From the NCBI GenBank assembly GCA_905479925.1, contig CAJQOL010000013.1, positions 62,001 to 126,000 on the forward strand: a stretch of 64,000 nt of DNA. Reading direction: 5' to 3'. The position numbers and the translations under genes were made by a program. Under the pieces are notes generated by a model that was given only the letters and a program-made list of their open reading frames with translations, was not told where the DNA came from and did no database searches. The DNA comes from an uncultured Kangiellaceae bacterium. GTDB lineage: Bacteria; Pseudomonadota; Gammaproteobacteria; Enterobacterales; Kangiellaceae. Within the stretch, counting starts at the first letter, position 1. Every line of letters begins with the position of its first letter. Below are positions 43,695 through 53,114 of the stretch, piece after piece.

Positions 43695-45029
43695 CTAGTT
43701 GTTGAGATTCAAAACCTGCATATCTTGGTATCCGTTGTAGGGACTTGTTACAACCCGTTCTCCCTCAGCTAACCCATCAAGCACTTCAATGTATCGACTA
43801 TTGCGCCGACCTAGTTTTACGGGTCGTTTAGTTGCTTGGCTGCTGTCATCGTTAACAACAAAAATCCAATTTCCACCGGTATCTTGATAAAACGATCCGT
43901 TAGGTATTAACAACGCTTTAGTTGCATCACCAAGGGTTAGCTTTGTTTGAACCGTTTGCCCCCGGCGAATGTTACTAGGCTGTTCACCCTGAAAAGTAAA
44001 ATCGATCTTAAATTGACCGTTTTGAACATTTGGATAAACCTTAGATATTTTCAATTGGTAACTATCAAAAGTAGCCTTCTGTCCAATATCCACTCGCGAC
44101 AGGTAAAACTCATCAATGGTTGCGGTTAGCTTGAAGTCATTAGGTGTATCGATTTGACCTAGTCTTTCACCGCGACCGATGCTCTGACCCACTTCAATAT
44201 CAAACCCTGATAACTTGCCGTTAACCGGGGCTTTCACATTCATATTGTCTAAATTCTGTCGAGAGATCGCTAAGTTACTTTCCAGTCGAGCACTTGTTTC
44301 GGTTAAGAACTTGAGCTGCTCCGCCTGCATTTTTTGGTCAGATGCCTGACTTTCCAAGGTTATCGCGAGCCTATTTTGATACCACTCCAATGTGTCCTTT
44401 GTTTCGTCCAGCTGGGTTTGCGAAACAGCGCCAGTTGTAATTAAATTTGATTCTCTTTTTAGTTGACGAGAAAGGGTTTTAATTTGGTAGCGGATATCAA
44501 TCAGGTTGCGCTTATGTTGTAACCGGTTCTGCTCAAGGCTTAACTCGATTGAGCGCATGTTGTTTAGTTGCTCTGCAACGCGTGCTTCATTACCTAACAC
44601 ACTCAATTGAAGCGATGCGTTAGAAAGCTCAACAATCAAATCACCGCTTTTTAAGCTAGCGCCATCTTCAACTAAGATTCTTTCGACCCGACCGCCTTCA
44701 ATGGCATCCAGATATAAGGTTTTTGCTGGTGTTACACGCCCACGAACGGGAATGAAATCTTCAAACGTCCCACTGGTTACGCTAGAAATCTGAATCTTCC
44801 CTTGATCGACCGTTAGCTTTCTACCGGACGAATTAAGCATGCTATAAAGCATGTAACCAACGACAAACAAAACGATACTCGGCAACCCAACCTTCTTAAG
44901 CCAATTAGTCTTTCGAGTAATTTTTCTGTCCATACCGGCACCAGATACTGCTTTCGACTTGCGCGGATTTTGCTCAGTCGCGGTATTTCTGTTTTTGCGT
45001 GAGTCTTCCATTGAGGATATTTTTGGCAT
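43695..45029 (-). CDS. HlyD/MacA-type periplasmic adaptor
   Basis: A 444-residue protein with a basic cytoplasmic N-terminus (~1-48), one membrane segment (~49-66), a lipoyl/barrel-sandwich region split by a coiled-coil hairpin (~140-250), and a C-terminal beta domain ending E-G-E-R-V-V-T-S-P. It links the ABC permease to an outer-membrane channel. First gene of the operon, 41 nt downstream of the predicted sigma54 start. Confidence 0.88.
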   Translation of the reverse strand: MPKISSMEDSRKNRNTATEQNPRKSKAVSGAGMDRKITRKTNWLKKVGLPSIVLFVVGYMLYSMLNSSGRKLTVDQGKIQISSVTSGTFEDFIPVRGRVTPAKTLYLDAIEGGRVERILVEDGASLKSGDLIVELSNASLQLSVLGNEARVAEQLNNMRSIELSLEQNRLQHKRNLIDIRYQIKTLSRQLKRESNLITTGAVSQTQLDETKDTLEWYQNRLAITLESQASDQKMQAEQLKFLTETSARLESNLAISRQNLDNMNVKAPVNGKLSGFDIEVGQSIGRGERLGQIDTPNDFKLTATIDEFYLSRVDIGQKATFDSYQLKISKVYPNVQNGQFKIDFTFQGEQPSNIRRGQTVQTKLTLGDATKALLIPNGSFYQDTGGNWIFVVNDDSSQATKRPVKLGRRNSRYIEVLDGLAEGERVVTSPYNGYQDMQVLNLNN

Positions 45030-45082
45030 TTTGTCAGTTGACCTTTGTCATTTAACATCAATTTTCATTAATTTCTAAAATA

Positions 45083-45097
45083 GCAAAGGTTGTGCCA
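45083..45097 (-). promoter_or_regulatory. Sigma54 promoter of the ABC efflux operon
   Basis: Read on the minus strand, TGGCACAACCTTTGC has the invariant GG-N10-GC spacing and matches the TGGCAC-N5-TTGC consensus. Transcription should start near 45071. The divergent gene encodes a sigma54 activator with an intact GAFTGA loop. Confidence 0.85.
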
Positions 45098-45132
45098 AAG
45101 TCTTTATGATTGATTTTAAAGGATATTTTATC

Positions 45133-45288
45133 AAGTGTTCATAATTGAACAGTCGAGGTGTACGCCAGCGTTCAGTTAGTGTACGATATTGAACACTTAA
45201 TATGCGGCCTAATAGCGGTCATCCAAACTCCGATTTTTAGGTTACAGAGACTACGACTCTTGTCGCTCACCCATGTTAAGTGTTCAAT
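45133..45288. promoter_or_regulatory. Upstream activator sites for the sigma54 promoter (three AAGTGTTCA elements)
   Basis: AAGTGTTCA is at 45133-45141, its reverse complement at 45189-45197 inside ATTGAACACTTAA (45188-45200), and again directly at 45276-45288 (TTAAGTGTTCAAT). The first forms TGTTCA-N4-TGAACA (45136-45151). They sit at about -73, -123 and -211 from the predicted start; the third lies 17 bp before the activator gene, so autoregulation is possible. Confidence 0.7.
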
Positions 45289-45305
45289 TTTCTTAAGGAA
45301 GCACA

Positions 45306-46754
45306 ATGAAACAAGATGGCGTGATATTAATTGTCGATGACGACCAAGACATACTAACGGCAGGAAAATTACTGTTAAAGCGATACTTTTCAAGCGTAAT
45401 CACGTGCCACCAGCCGGAACAAATACCGTTACTTTTTAGTCGAAATAAATTCGATGCGGTTCTCTTAGATATGAACTTCGGCCCCGGAGAAAGTAGTGGT
45501 AAACAAGGCTATTCCTGGTTAGAAAAAATTCTAGAAATAGATCCGAAAGCAGTGGTTATCATGATAACCGCTCACGGTGGAGTCGACGTAGCAGTTGAGG
45601 CTATGAAACTTGGAGCAACCGACTTTATTGCTAAACCTTGGCAAAATGCAAAAATGGTGGCTACTTTGTCATCGGCGGTCCAGCTGGGTAAAAGCCGGTT
45701 AGAGGTTGACGAACTAAAGCACACCAATAAATTACTCGCCGAGGTGAGTGGTCAAGCCTCTCAACAAAAGCTGATAGGCAATTCCAATGCTATGAAACAA
45801 ATGATGTCGCTCGTTGAGCGAACTGCTCCTACGGATGCAAATGTTTTGATATTAGGGGAGAACGGCACCGGTAAAGAACTAATTGCCCGAGAAGTCCACG
45901 CTCAAAGCCACCGTTCCGATAAAGTGTTTATGTCGGTTGACCTAGGAGCTGTCTCAGAATCACTGTTTGAAAGTGAGTTATTTGGCCACAAGAAAGGCGC
46001 ATTCACTGGCGCACGTGAAGACCGCATTGGACGACTTAAAGCGGCGAATGGTGGGACTCTTTTCCTGGACGAGATTGGAAACTTACCGCTCAATTTGCAG
46101 GCAAAACTTTTAACCGTACTAGAGCAAAGAGTAGTTACACCGATAGGCTCAAATACCTCGACACCCTTTGACGTACGAATCATAACCGCAACGAATGTGA
46201 GTAAAGCCAATCTGAGCTCTGAACGGAATTTCAGACAGGATTTATTGTTTCGTTTAAATACCGTAGAAATAGACCTACCGCCGCTCCGGGAAAGAACCGA
46301 TGATATTGAACCCATCGCACTGCATTATGTAATGCACTATAGTCAAAAATACGCGAAGCCCGTTAAGTCAATTAGCGAGCAAGCACTCATTAACATGCAA
46401 GCTTATCCTTGGCCTGGAAATATTCGAGCACTGCGACATGCGATTGAGCGAGCAATCATTCTTTCGACCAGCGAACAATTGCAGAGCTCAGATTTTCAGT
46501 TAGATCTTCCCCCTAATCAAGCGGGCAATTTATCAACCAATGACTCAATCCCAAACCGTAGAGCCTCTGACTCAGAAGCTATTTCTGAACAGCCTGTAGC
46601 TACCGATAACGAAGAGTTGAATCTAGATAGAGTTGAAAAACAAACCATAACAAAAGCGCTACAGAAACATCGTTATAACATTAGTCACGCAGCAAAAGAA
46701 CTTGGCTTAACTCGGGCAACACTTTATAGAAGGATGGAAAAACATGGGCTTTAA
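45306..46754 (+). CDS. Sigma54-dependent response regulator (NtrC family)
   Basis: The 482-residue protein has a receiver (1-125; D-D-D near the start, phospho-acceptor D in V-L-L-D-M-N-F), a central AAA+ domain (~145-380) with Walker A G-E-N-G-T-G-K-E, the sigma54-contacting G-A-F-T-G-A loop, Walker B L-F-L-D-E-I, and a C-terminal Fis-type helix-turn-helix (~440-482). Expected to activate the divergent ABC operon from the upstream sites. The kinase gene overlaps its end by 11 bp. Confidence 0.93.
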   Translation: MKQDGVILIVDDDQDILTAGKLLLKRYFSSVITCHQPEQIPLLFSRNKFDAVLLDMNFGPGESSGKQGYSWLEKILEIDPKAVVIMITAHGGVDVAVEAMKLGATDFIAKPWQNAKMVATLSSAVQLGKSRLEVDELKHTNKLLAEVSGQASQQKLIGNSNAMKQMMSLVERTAPTDANVLILGENGTGKELIAREVHAQSHRSDKVFMSVDLGAVSESLFESELFGHKKGAFTGAREDRIGRLKAANGGTLFLDEIGNLPLNLQAKLLTVLEQRVVTPIGSNTSTPFDVRIITATNVSKANLSSERNFRQDLLFRLNTVEIDLPPLRERTDDIEPIALHYVMHYSQKYAKPVKSISEQALINMQAYPWPGNIRALRHAIERAIILSTSEQLQSSDFQLDLPPNQAGNLSTNDSIPNRRASDSEAISEQPVATDNEELNLDRVEKQTITKALQKHRYNISHAAKELGLTRATLYRRMEKHGL

Positions 46755-48096
46755 ACGTTTTTCACTAATGATAGCGGCTCGAACCATTTTCATAATGTTG
46801 ACCTTGGTTATGCTCGCTTTTCTTTTTAACTTGAAAGGCTACCTCATATCAACGTTTGTGGTAGCTATGTTACTCGTCGTACAGTCGTTTCTTTTATATC
46901 GATTCGTGAACAAAACCAATAACGAACTAACACGTTTTTTTGAAGCAGCTCGATATGCAGACTACTCTCAGCGATTTGAATTTACCGAGATTGGCGCCGG
47001 ATTTGGTGACCTTGGAAGAACCTTTACCGATATTCTTAAAAAATTTCAACAAAGCCGGACAGTCCAAGAGGAAGAATATCGGCATTTAAAAGCGCTCATT
47101 GAACACGTTCCTGTACCGCTTGTTAGTCTGCACGCGGATGGTAAGGTTAGTCTATGGAACAATAGTGCAAGACGATTAATTGGTGCGAACTCAGTTACCC
47201 AGTTCGATGACTTTAAACAGTTTGGCGAGAGTTTTTCTGAGGAGCTACAGACATTGGTCAGTGGTGAACGTCGATTGCTTAAGTTTGAAGTTGATGGCAT
47301 GGAGCAACAGCTAGTCGTTCAGGCAACCGATATAATCGTATCCAGTCGCCAAGAAAAACTATTAAGTTTACAGGATATTCAGTCGGAGCTTGATGGCGTT
47401 CAATTGCAGTCTTGGCAGGATCTAGTCAGGGTTTTAACCCATGAAATTATGAACAGCATTACACCGGTCGCTTCGCTAGCAAAAACGGCGGCCGATCTTC
47501 TCGAAGATGCAAAATCAAAAAAGGATAACCTAGCATTAGCCTTTGAAGACTTGGAAGATGCTTCCGATGCAGTACACACCGTAGCGAGACGAAGTGATGG
47601 CTTAATGAACTTTGTCGGAAGTTATCGTCGTCTTACCCGGCTTCCCGATCCCAATAAACAATCCATTCGGGTCGACAAGTTAATCAGTGACGTTGCCGCT
47701 ATCGTTACTCCAAGCTGGAAACAAAGTGGTATTAACTTTGAGGTAAGAATCACTCCCCCTGGATTGTCTGTGCTTATTGATAAAGATATGATCGACCAAT
47801 TACTAATTAACTTGCTTAAAAATGCGGAACAAGCTCTCTCGAAATTTGATAAAGCGATTGTCCGTGTAGATGCTTACTTGAATAAACGCGGACACGTAGT
47901 AATAGATGTTAGTGATAACGGCTCGGGCATACCTGAAGAATTAGCAAAGAAGATATTTGTTCCATTCTTCACGACCAAAAGAGACGGTTCTGGTGTAGGT
48001 TTAGCTCTTTCTCGCCAAGTTATGATTGCCCATGGTGGCAGCGTAAAGCTAACTCAGGCCTCTTTGGGCGGCGCTAACTTTAGGTTGACGTTCTGA
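46744..48096 (+). CDS. Sensor histidine kinase, partner of the sigma54 regulator
   Basis: A 450-residue kinase with two close membrane segments (~8-27, 31-52) and hardly any periplasmic loop, a HAMP/PAS-like region (~60-215), phospho-acceptor H in L-T-H-E-I-M-N-S-I-T-P (~235), and HATPase motifs N in L-L-K-N-A-E-Q-A-L, D-N-G-S-G-I-P and G-V-G-L-A-L-S-R. The NtrY-like layout without a sensor loop suggests it senses a signal in or at the membrane. AAGGA lies inside the regulator's end. Confidence 0.9.
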   Translation: MGFKRFSLMIAARTIFIMLTLVMLAFLFNLKGYLISTFVVAMLLVVQSFLLYRFVNKTNNELTRFFEAARYADYSQRFEFTEIGAGFGDLGRTFTDILKKFQQSRTVQEEEYRHLKALIEHVPVPLVSLHADGKVSLWNNSARRLIGANSVTQFDDFKQFGESFSEELQTLVSGERRLLKFEVDGMEQQLVVQATDIIVSSRQEKLLSLQDIQSELDGVQLQSWQDLVRVLTHEIMNSITPVASLAKTAADLLEDAKSKKDNLALAFEDLEDASDAVHTVARRSDGLMNFVGSYRRLTRLPDPNKQSIRVDKLISDVAAIVTPSWKQSGINFEVRITPPGLSVLIDKDMIDQLLINLLKNAEQALSKFDKAIVRVDAYLNKRGHVVIDVSDNGSGIPEELAKKIFVPFFTTKRDGSGVGLALSRQVMIAHGGSVKLTQASLGGANFRLTF

Positions 48097-48300
48097 TGGT
48101 TCGTGCTGAGAATAATTCCCCCTTTATCCGATGATTTTTTAGAAGATCATTTACAATAAATTTTTTACTAGCCTATTTCATCGATAGAAATAAAAGAGTC
48201 TTATTATTAATAAGGTAAGCTGAAATATATCAATATTCTTATTTTGTTACTTTTTATACCGGTTCGAAACACCTGATTTATATATATTAAAAGGAAGCTG

Positions 48301-48393
48301 ATGCAAAATTACGGGCTCAATCGATTGCTCGGACTCCACAATGAATTTTACGCGCTCATCCATAAAGAATCCTGCAGCAATTATCGTTATTAG
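48301..48393 (+). CDS. Possible 30-codon leader peptide overlapping the RND gene start
   Basis: ATG at 48301 has a strong AAAGGAAG 4-5 bases upstream, whereas the RND start at 48341 has none. The frame M-Q-N-Y-G-L-N-R-L-L and onward ends at TAG 48391-48393, inside the RND gene in a different frame. It may set RND translation by coupling, or it may be chance. Confidence 0.3.
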   Translation: MQNYGLNRLLGLHNEFYALIHKESCSNYRY

Positions 48394-51300
48394 CGTATTA
48401 GTTTTGCTATTCGGCGTTATTAGTCTAACCAAACTTCCCATTCAATTAACACCCGATATCCAACAGCCCCAGATCAGTATAGGTACAGGTTGGCGCGCGG
48501 CGGCGCCTGAAGAAATAGAGTCAGTAATAATTGAACCAATCGAAAATGCAGTCAAAAACACACCTGGAGTGGTTGACGTTTCAACCAATATTCAACGAGG
48601 ATTCGGCAGCATTAGCTTAACATTTGATGTCGGCGCAGATATGCAGCAAGCAATGTTAAATGTGCTTAATAACCTTAATCAAGCCCCACCACTTCCTCTT
48701 GACGCTACGGAACCCGTAGTTTCCGCATCCGGAACCGGACGCAACGCTCCAAATGCTGCTTCACTGCTAATTCGTCCGATAGAAGGTTCCGATATCGATG
48801 ATATTACGGTTTTTCAGAAACTAATCGATGACGTCGTTGAACCCCGTTTTAGTATGATAAATGGGGTAGGTAACATAAATTTGGGTAGTGAGCGGCAACG
48901 CGAGCTACGCATTACTTTCGACCCATATCAAACTGCATCTCTTGGACTTCAGGTCCAACAAATAGCTTCAACCATTAGTCGTGCTAGCGATGTTTCTGGG
49001 GGATTTACAGAGGTCGGTAGACGAAACTATACCGTGAGGTTTGCGGGCCAATATGAAATAGATAATTTGTCTGAAATGATCGTAGGCTATAGCAATAATA
49101 GACCCATCTATCTAAAAGATGTAGCAACCGTTGAAGAGAAATTACAAGATCGCTTTTCTTTCAGTTTGCGAAGTGGATTACCAGCCTATTATATAACCAT
49201 TCAACGAGCTAATGGCAGTAATACCGTAGCTGTGCTAGATGAAATCAATAAGGCGATTAATGAGCTAAATAATAACGAACTAAGAGACGCTGGTCTTTTT
49301 ATCGAGCTGAGTTTCGATGCTTCGGTTCATATTCGAAACGCGCTAAATTTAGTAAAAAGTAACTTAGGGTTAGGCGTACTTTTAGCGCTAGGTATTTTGT
49401 GGTTATTCTTACGAGGGTTAAGGCCAACTCTAATTATTGCTGCGACAATCCCTATTTCTTTGGCGGTTGCATTTCTAGCTTTGAGTATTTTTGACCGAAG
49501 TCTAAATGTTATATCTTTAGCCGGTTTAGCATTCTCCGTTGGCTTGGTATTAGATGCCGCAATTATTGTACAAGAAAATATCGTTCGACTAAGAAGTGAA
49601 GGTTTTTCTGACCGAAAAGCTGTAATTAAAGGAACCATGCAGGTCACAGGGGCGCTTTTCGCTTCAACAGCAACAAGTGTCGCGATTTTCTTACCTATAT
49701 TGTTTATGCAAGGTATAGAGGGGCAATTATTTTCGGATCTGGCACTAACTCTATCTATCGCGGTAATAGCGTCGTTGATCACCGCAATCACTGTGGTCCC
49801 TGTGCTTAGTGAGTATTTCCTAAAAAACTTATCGATTGACGATCCTTTTGCTCATTACTGGGAGAAAATTACGCATATTGTCATGGGGTTAACAAACACT
49901 AATATTAAACGCTGGTTTTGGGTAGTCGGGTTATTAGGTGGCTCAGTCGCTACATCGTTTATATTTATGCCCCGCACAGATTTTATGCCACGCGCACCAA
50001 TTGATGGGTTCTTTTTCAATTTTAGTATGCCTGCCGGTGGTAACTTAGATTTCGTTGAGCAAGAGATAGCTTCAAGGGTTAAAACAAGATTAGCCCCCTA
50101 CTATTCAGGTGAAAAGCTACCAAAGATAAAGAGCTATAATTTTTCATCGTTTGGCGGTAATTTTACCGGCGGCTTTATTTATGCAGATGATCCCACAAGG
50201 GTCGAAGAACTAATGACCGTGATACGTACACAAGTACTTCACGATCTTCCCGATACTCAAGTTTTCCTTTTTCGCGGTTCGATGATCAATGTGAGTGGTG
50301 GTGGCAACGCTCGTTCAGTAAGTTTGGATTTACAGGGTTCAGATATAGAATCGCTCATGGATGCCGCTCGCAATGGAATCACTGCAATCAGCGAAAACAT
50401 GCCAGGTACTAACGCTCGACCCATTCCAGGTTTAGCGTTAGCGGAACCCGAGCTACTTTTAGTACCTAACGATAGACGAATTAGTCAAGCAGGCCTCGAC
50501 CGTCAAACGCTAGCAAATAGTATACGAGCCTATACCGGCGGCTTATTTGTCAGTGAGTATTTTGATGGAAACGATCGAATGAATGTCATTCTAAAAGGCA
50601 AGAAATGGCATAACCCTGACGAATTAGCAGCACTGCCTATCTATACGCCACTGGCTGGCATTCAGACGATTGGCGAGTTGACCAACGTTACCCGTACAGT
50701 TGGTCCGACTCAACTACGTCGTGTGGATGGAAAAAGAACCATAAGCTTGATCGTATCTCCACCTTCAAACGTTTCACTCGAAGAGACCATTAAAGAACTA
50801 AACGAAAAAGTACTTCCCGTTATTCAAGATAGTTTACCTGAAAATGCAAGCATTCAAATCAGCGGCAATGCCAACCGAATGAAACAGGCCATTGACGATA
50901 TGCTGGCTAACTTCACATTAGCTATTTTTATCCTGTTTTTGTTGATGACGGCCTTATTTAAGTCGGCAAGAGACAGTTTGTTGGTCATTTTGGTAATGCC
51001 TCTTGCGGTTGCTGGTGGTGTGATAGGGCTGACTTTTTTGAACCTCGTAACCTTTCAGTCACTGGATCTACTAACCATGATCGGTTTTATTATTTTACTG
51101 GGGCTGGTTGTTAATAACGCCATTTTATTAGTCGACCAAACTAGGCAAGCGGAGTCAACTGGACTCAATAGAGTAGATGCGGTAACACAGGCGGTAAGAA
51201 TTAGAGCAAGGCCCGTATATATGAGCACTTTGACCAGCGTATTTGGAATGTTACCGCTAATGGCTATTCCAGGTGTCGGCTCAGAAATTTATCGAGGCCT

Positions 51301-51439
51301 AGCCACCGTTATTGTCGGTGGTATGGGAATTAGTGCAATGTTTACTCTGGTCCTCATGCCGAGTTTATTACAACTAAGTTTCCGAAAAGCTACGAGTTCA
51401 CTGTTAAGTTCGAATAAAGCAGTATCAAGCATCGGATAG
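48341..51439 (+). CDS. RND efflux transporter permease (HAE1 type)
   Basis: A 1032-residue protein with the duplicated RND fold: TM1 at ~10-30, a first periplasmic loop to ~335, TM2-6, a second half from ~525, and the last five segments ~860-1010. Conserved features include L-P-I-Q-L-T-P-D-I, the A-A-P-E-E-I-E pattern, and acidic TM4 residue in F-S-V-G-L-V-L-D-A-A-I. Exports lipophilic compounds using the proton gradient. The adaptor follows after 18 bp; no TolC-like gene is in the window. Confidence 0.93.
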   Translation: MNFTRSSIKNPAAIIVISVLVLLFGVISLTKLPIQLTPDIQQPQISIGTGWRAAAPEEIESVIIEPIENAVKNTPGVVDVSTNIQRGFGSISLTFDVGADMQQAMLNVLNNLNQAPPLPLDATEPVVSASGTGRNAPNAASLLIRPIEGSDIDDITVFQKLIDDVVEPRFSMINGVGNINLGSERQRELRITFDPYQTASLGLQVQQIASTISRASDVSGGFTEVGRRNYTVRFAGQYEIDNLSEMIVGYSNNRPIYLKDVATVEEKLQDRFSFSLRSGLPAYYITIQRANGSNTVAVLDEINKAINELNNNELRDAGLFIELSFDASVHIRNALNLVKSNLGLGVLLALGILWLFLRGLRPTLIIAATIPISLAVAFLALSIFDRSLNVISLAGLAFSVGLVLDAAIIVQENIVRLRSEGFSDRKAVIKGTMQVTGALFASTATSVAIFLPILFMQGIEGQLFSDLALTLSIAVIASLITAITVVPVLSEYFLKNLSIDDPFAHYWEKITHIVMGLTNTNIKRWFWVVGLLGGSVATSFIFMPRTDFMPRAPIDGFFFNFSMPAGGNLDFVEQEIASRVKTRLAPYYSGEKLPKIKSYNFSSFGGNFTGGFIYADDPTRVEELMTVIRTQVLHDLPDTQVFLFRGSMINVSGGGNARSVSLDLQGSDIESLMDAARNGITAISENMPGTNARPIPGLALAEPELLLVPNDRRISQAGLDRQTLANSIRAYTGGLFVSEYFDGNDRMNVILKGKKWHNPDELAALPIYTPLAGIQTIGELTNVTRTVGPTQLRRVDGKRTISLIVSPPSNVSLEETIKELNEKVLPVIQDSLPENASIQISGNANRMKQAIDDMLANFTLAIFILFLLMTALFKSARDSLLVILVMPLAVAGGVIGLTFLNLVTFQSLDLLTMIGFIILLGLVVNNAILLVDQTRQAESTGLNRVDAVTQAVRIRARPVYMSTLTSVFGMLPLMAIPGVGSEIYRGLATVIVGGMGISAMFTLVLMPSLLQLSFRKATSSLLSSNKAVSSIG

Positions 51440-51457
51440 AAAGAAGAGAGAATATTT

Positions 51458-52573
51458 ATGAATAGTCAAATGAAACAAAAAAGCAGGTATTCAACAGCTG
51501 TCATGCTAATGACCTGTATGTTGGGAATTACCAGTTACCAGACAACCGCGCAAGAATCACCGGCAGTTCCAGTGAGAGTGACGGAGGTTATGGAATCTAA
51601 CGACGCGCCGACCGCCGATATTTTAGGAACGGTTTACAGTACCAACCAAGTACAACTAACTGCTGGAGTCACAGGGAAGCTAGAGTGGGTAGCAGAGCCT
51701 GGAACCTACTTAAGAAAAGGCGATTTAGTTGCTCAAATTGAATTGCTCCCATTACAACTAAGGCAAGCAGAACAAGCGGCGCAATTAAAACGTGCTAAGA
51801 TTAATTTGCGTTTTTTGGAAACAGAGTTAAAACGACAAAAAGAACTAAATAGTAAAAAGAGTGCTTCACAATATCAACTAGAACAAACCCAATCTCAATT
51901 TGACCTTGCTCAGTCTGATTTGGAAATTTCTGAATTACAACTGAAACAAATCAATCAAACTTTAGCCCGAGCAACGATCCTTTCTCCGTTTGATGGGGTA
52001 GTCACTGAGCGTGTTCGCAGGGCAGGTTTCGACGTTGGACGCAGTGATATTCTAGTACATATGTTAGACACCGAAAGTTTAGAAGTAAGGCTGTTTGTTC
52101 CCATTAAGTATCTAGCCTACTCTAAGCCTGGTAGCCGAGTCATGCTCTCTGGAATCAACTCGATAAGCGATCACTCAGGAAGTAATGAAGTTAAGATCAT
52201 TACGGAATCAACCACGATTATTCCCGCTGCAGACCCGCGCTCGCAAACTTTTGAAATGCGAGTAGCCGTTCCCGCAGAAGGAAAGAATTACTGGGCTACG
52301 GGTCAACTTGTCAAAGTGAGCTTACCAATAGAAGAAAAACGCGTATCTCTAACGGTCCATCGTGATGCATTAATTTTGAGACGTGATGGCACTTATGTCG
52401 TAAAAATTGATCAAGACAACAAAGCCCATCGACTAAAAGTAAAAGTTGGCAAGGGCCAAGGTGACTGGGTAAGTATTAAAGGTGATTTAGCTCAAGGGGA
52501 CAAAGTTGCCATTCGCGGTGCAGAGAGATTGAGAGAGGGCCAAAGTGTTGTAATTCAATCAAATGGCGCTTGA
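51458..52573 (+). CDS. RND periplasmic adaptor (membrane fusion protein)
   Basis: A 371-residue protein with a signal peptide (cleavage near T-T-A-Q-E), lipoyl halves around L-R-K-G-D-L-V-A-Q-I and I-L-S-P-F-D-G-V-V-T-E-R, an alpha hairpin between them (~105-165), and the beta-barrel and proximal domains to the end. Pairs with the upstream permease. The gene order permease-adaptor is the reverse of acrAB. Confidence 0.92.
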   Translation: MNSQMKQKSRYSTAVMLMTCMLGITSYQTTAQESPAVPVRVTEVMESNDAPTADILGTVYSTNQVQLTAGVTGKLEWVAEPGTYLRKGDLVAQIELLPLQLRQAEQAAQLKRAKINLRFLETELKRQKELNSKKSASQYQLEQTQSQFDLAQSDLEISELQLKQINQTLARATILSPFDGVVTERVRRAGFDVGRSDILVHMLDTESLEVRLFVPIKYLAYSKPGSRVMLSGINSISDHSGSNEVKIITESTTIIPAADPRSQTFEMRVAVPAEGKNYWATGQLVKVSLPIEEKRVSLTVHRDALILRRDGTYVVKIDQDNKAHRLKVKVGKGQGDWVSIKGDLAQGDKVAIRGAERLREGQSVVIQSNGA

Positions 52574-52676
52574 TTTTTATCAGTTCGATAAACATTCATG
52601 TAAGCCTTAAATTTTAAGGACGCTTTTGGCGGGAAGTTCGTCCGCAATTGAGCTAGCACTAGTTGTTTTATACCAA

Positions 52677-53114
52677 TCAAGCAGACTGCTTCTCATATTT
52701 GCTAATGAGCTTTTCGCGACGGTAACTTTCATCAAAAAATGCGGAACTAATCATCGTATCGAAACCAATTTTTCCTTCAAGCCCTCCACCACCGTGCCAT
52801 TTTTCTGTGAAAGTTTCAAAACAAATTGTTAAAGTCGGTCCGTTGGTTGTTACTTCGATTTGATTCGGAAGTTCTCCTCCAAAAACCTTTTCAAAAAACT
52901 CACACAACAACCGGACTTGTTGCTCATCTACAATTAACACCTGCACATTGTCGTACTCAGTCGGAGCGGAATCTAAATTCGCTAAACTGGGGGCGAGGCA
53001 GACCCCAAAGCCTTTATGTTCAACCTTCTGTTTATCGATAATATCGATTACTGAAATCTGATAATTATCAAAAGAATGTGTACTTTTTCTATTTAGCAGT
53101 TTGTATTTATACAT
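52677..53114 (-). CDS. Protein of unknown function coupled to the CTERM protease gene
   Basis: The 145-residue product has no signal peptide or membrane segment and I do not recognise it. Strands V-L-I-V-D and I-E-V-T-T-N-G-P-T-L-T-I-C-F and a G-G-G-G-L turn suggest an alpha/beta fold. Its ATG directly follows the TAA of the protease gene, so it is translated with it. Possible roles are processing or inhibition of the protease, by position only. Confidence 0.65.
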   Translation of the reverse strand: MYKYKLLNRKSTHSFDNYQISVIDIIDKQKVEHKGFGVCLAPSLANLDSAPTEYDNVQVLIVDEQQVRLLCEFFEKVFGGELPNQIEVTTNGPTLTICFETFTEKWHGGGGLEGKIGFDTMISSAFFDESYRREKLISKYEKQSA

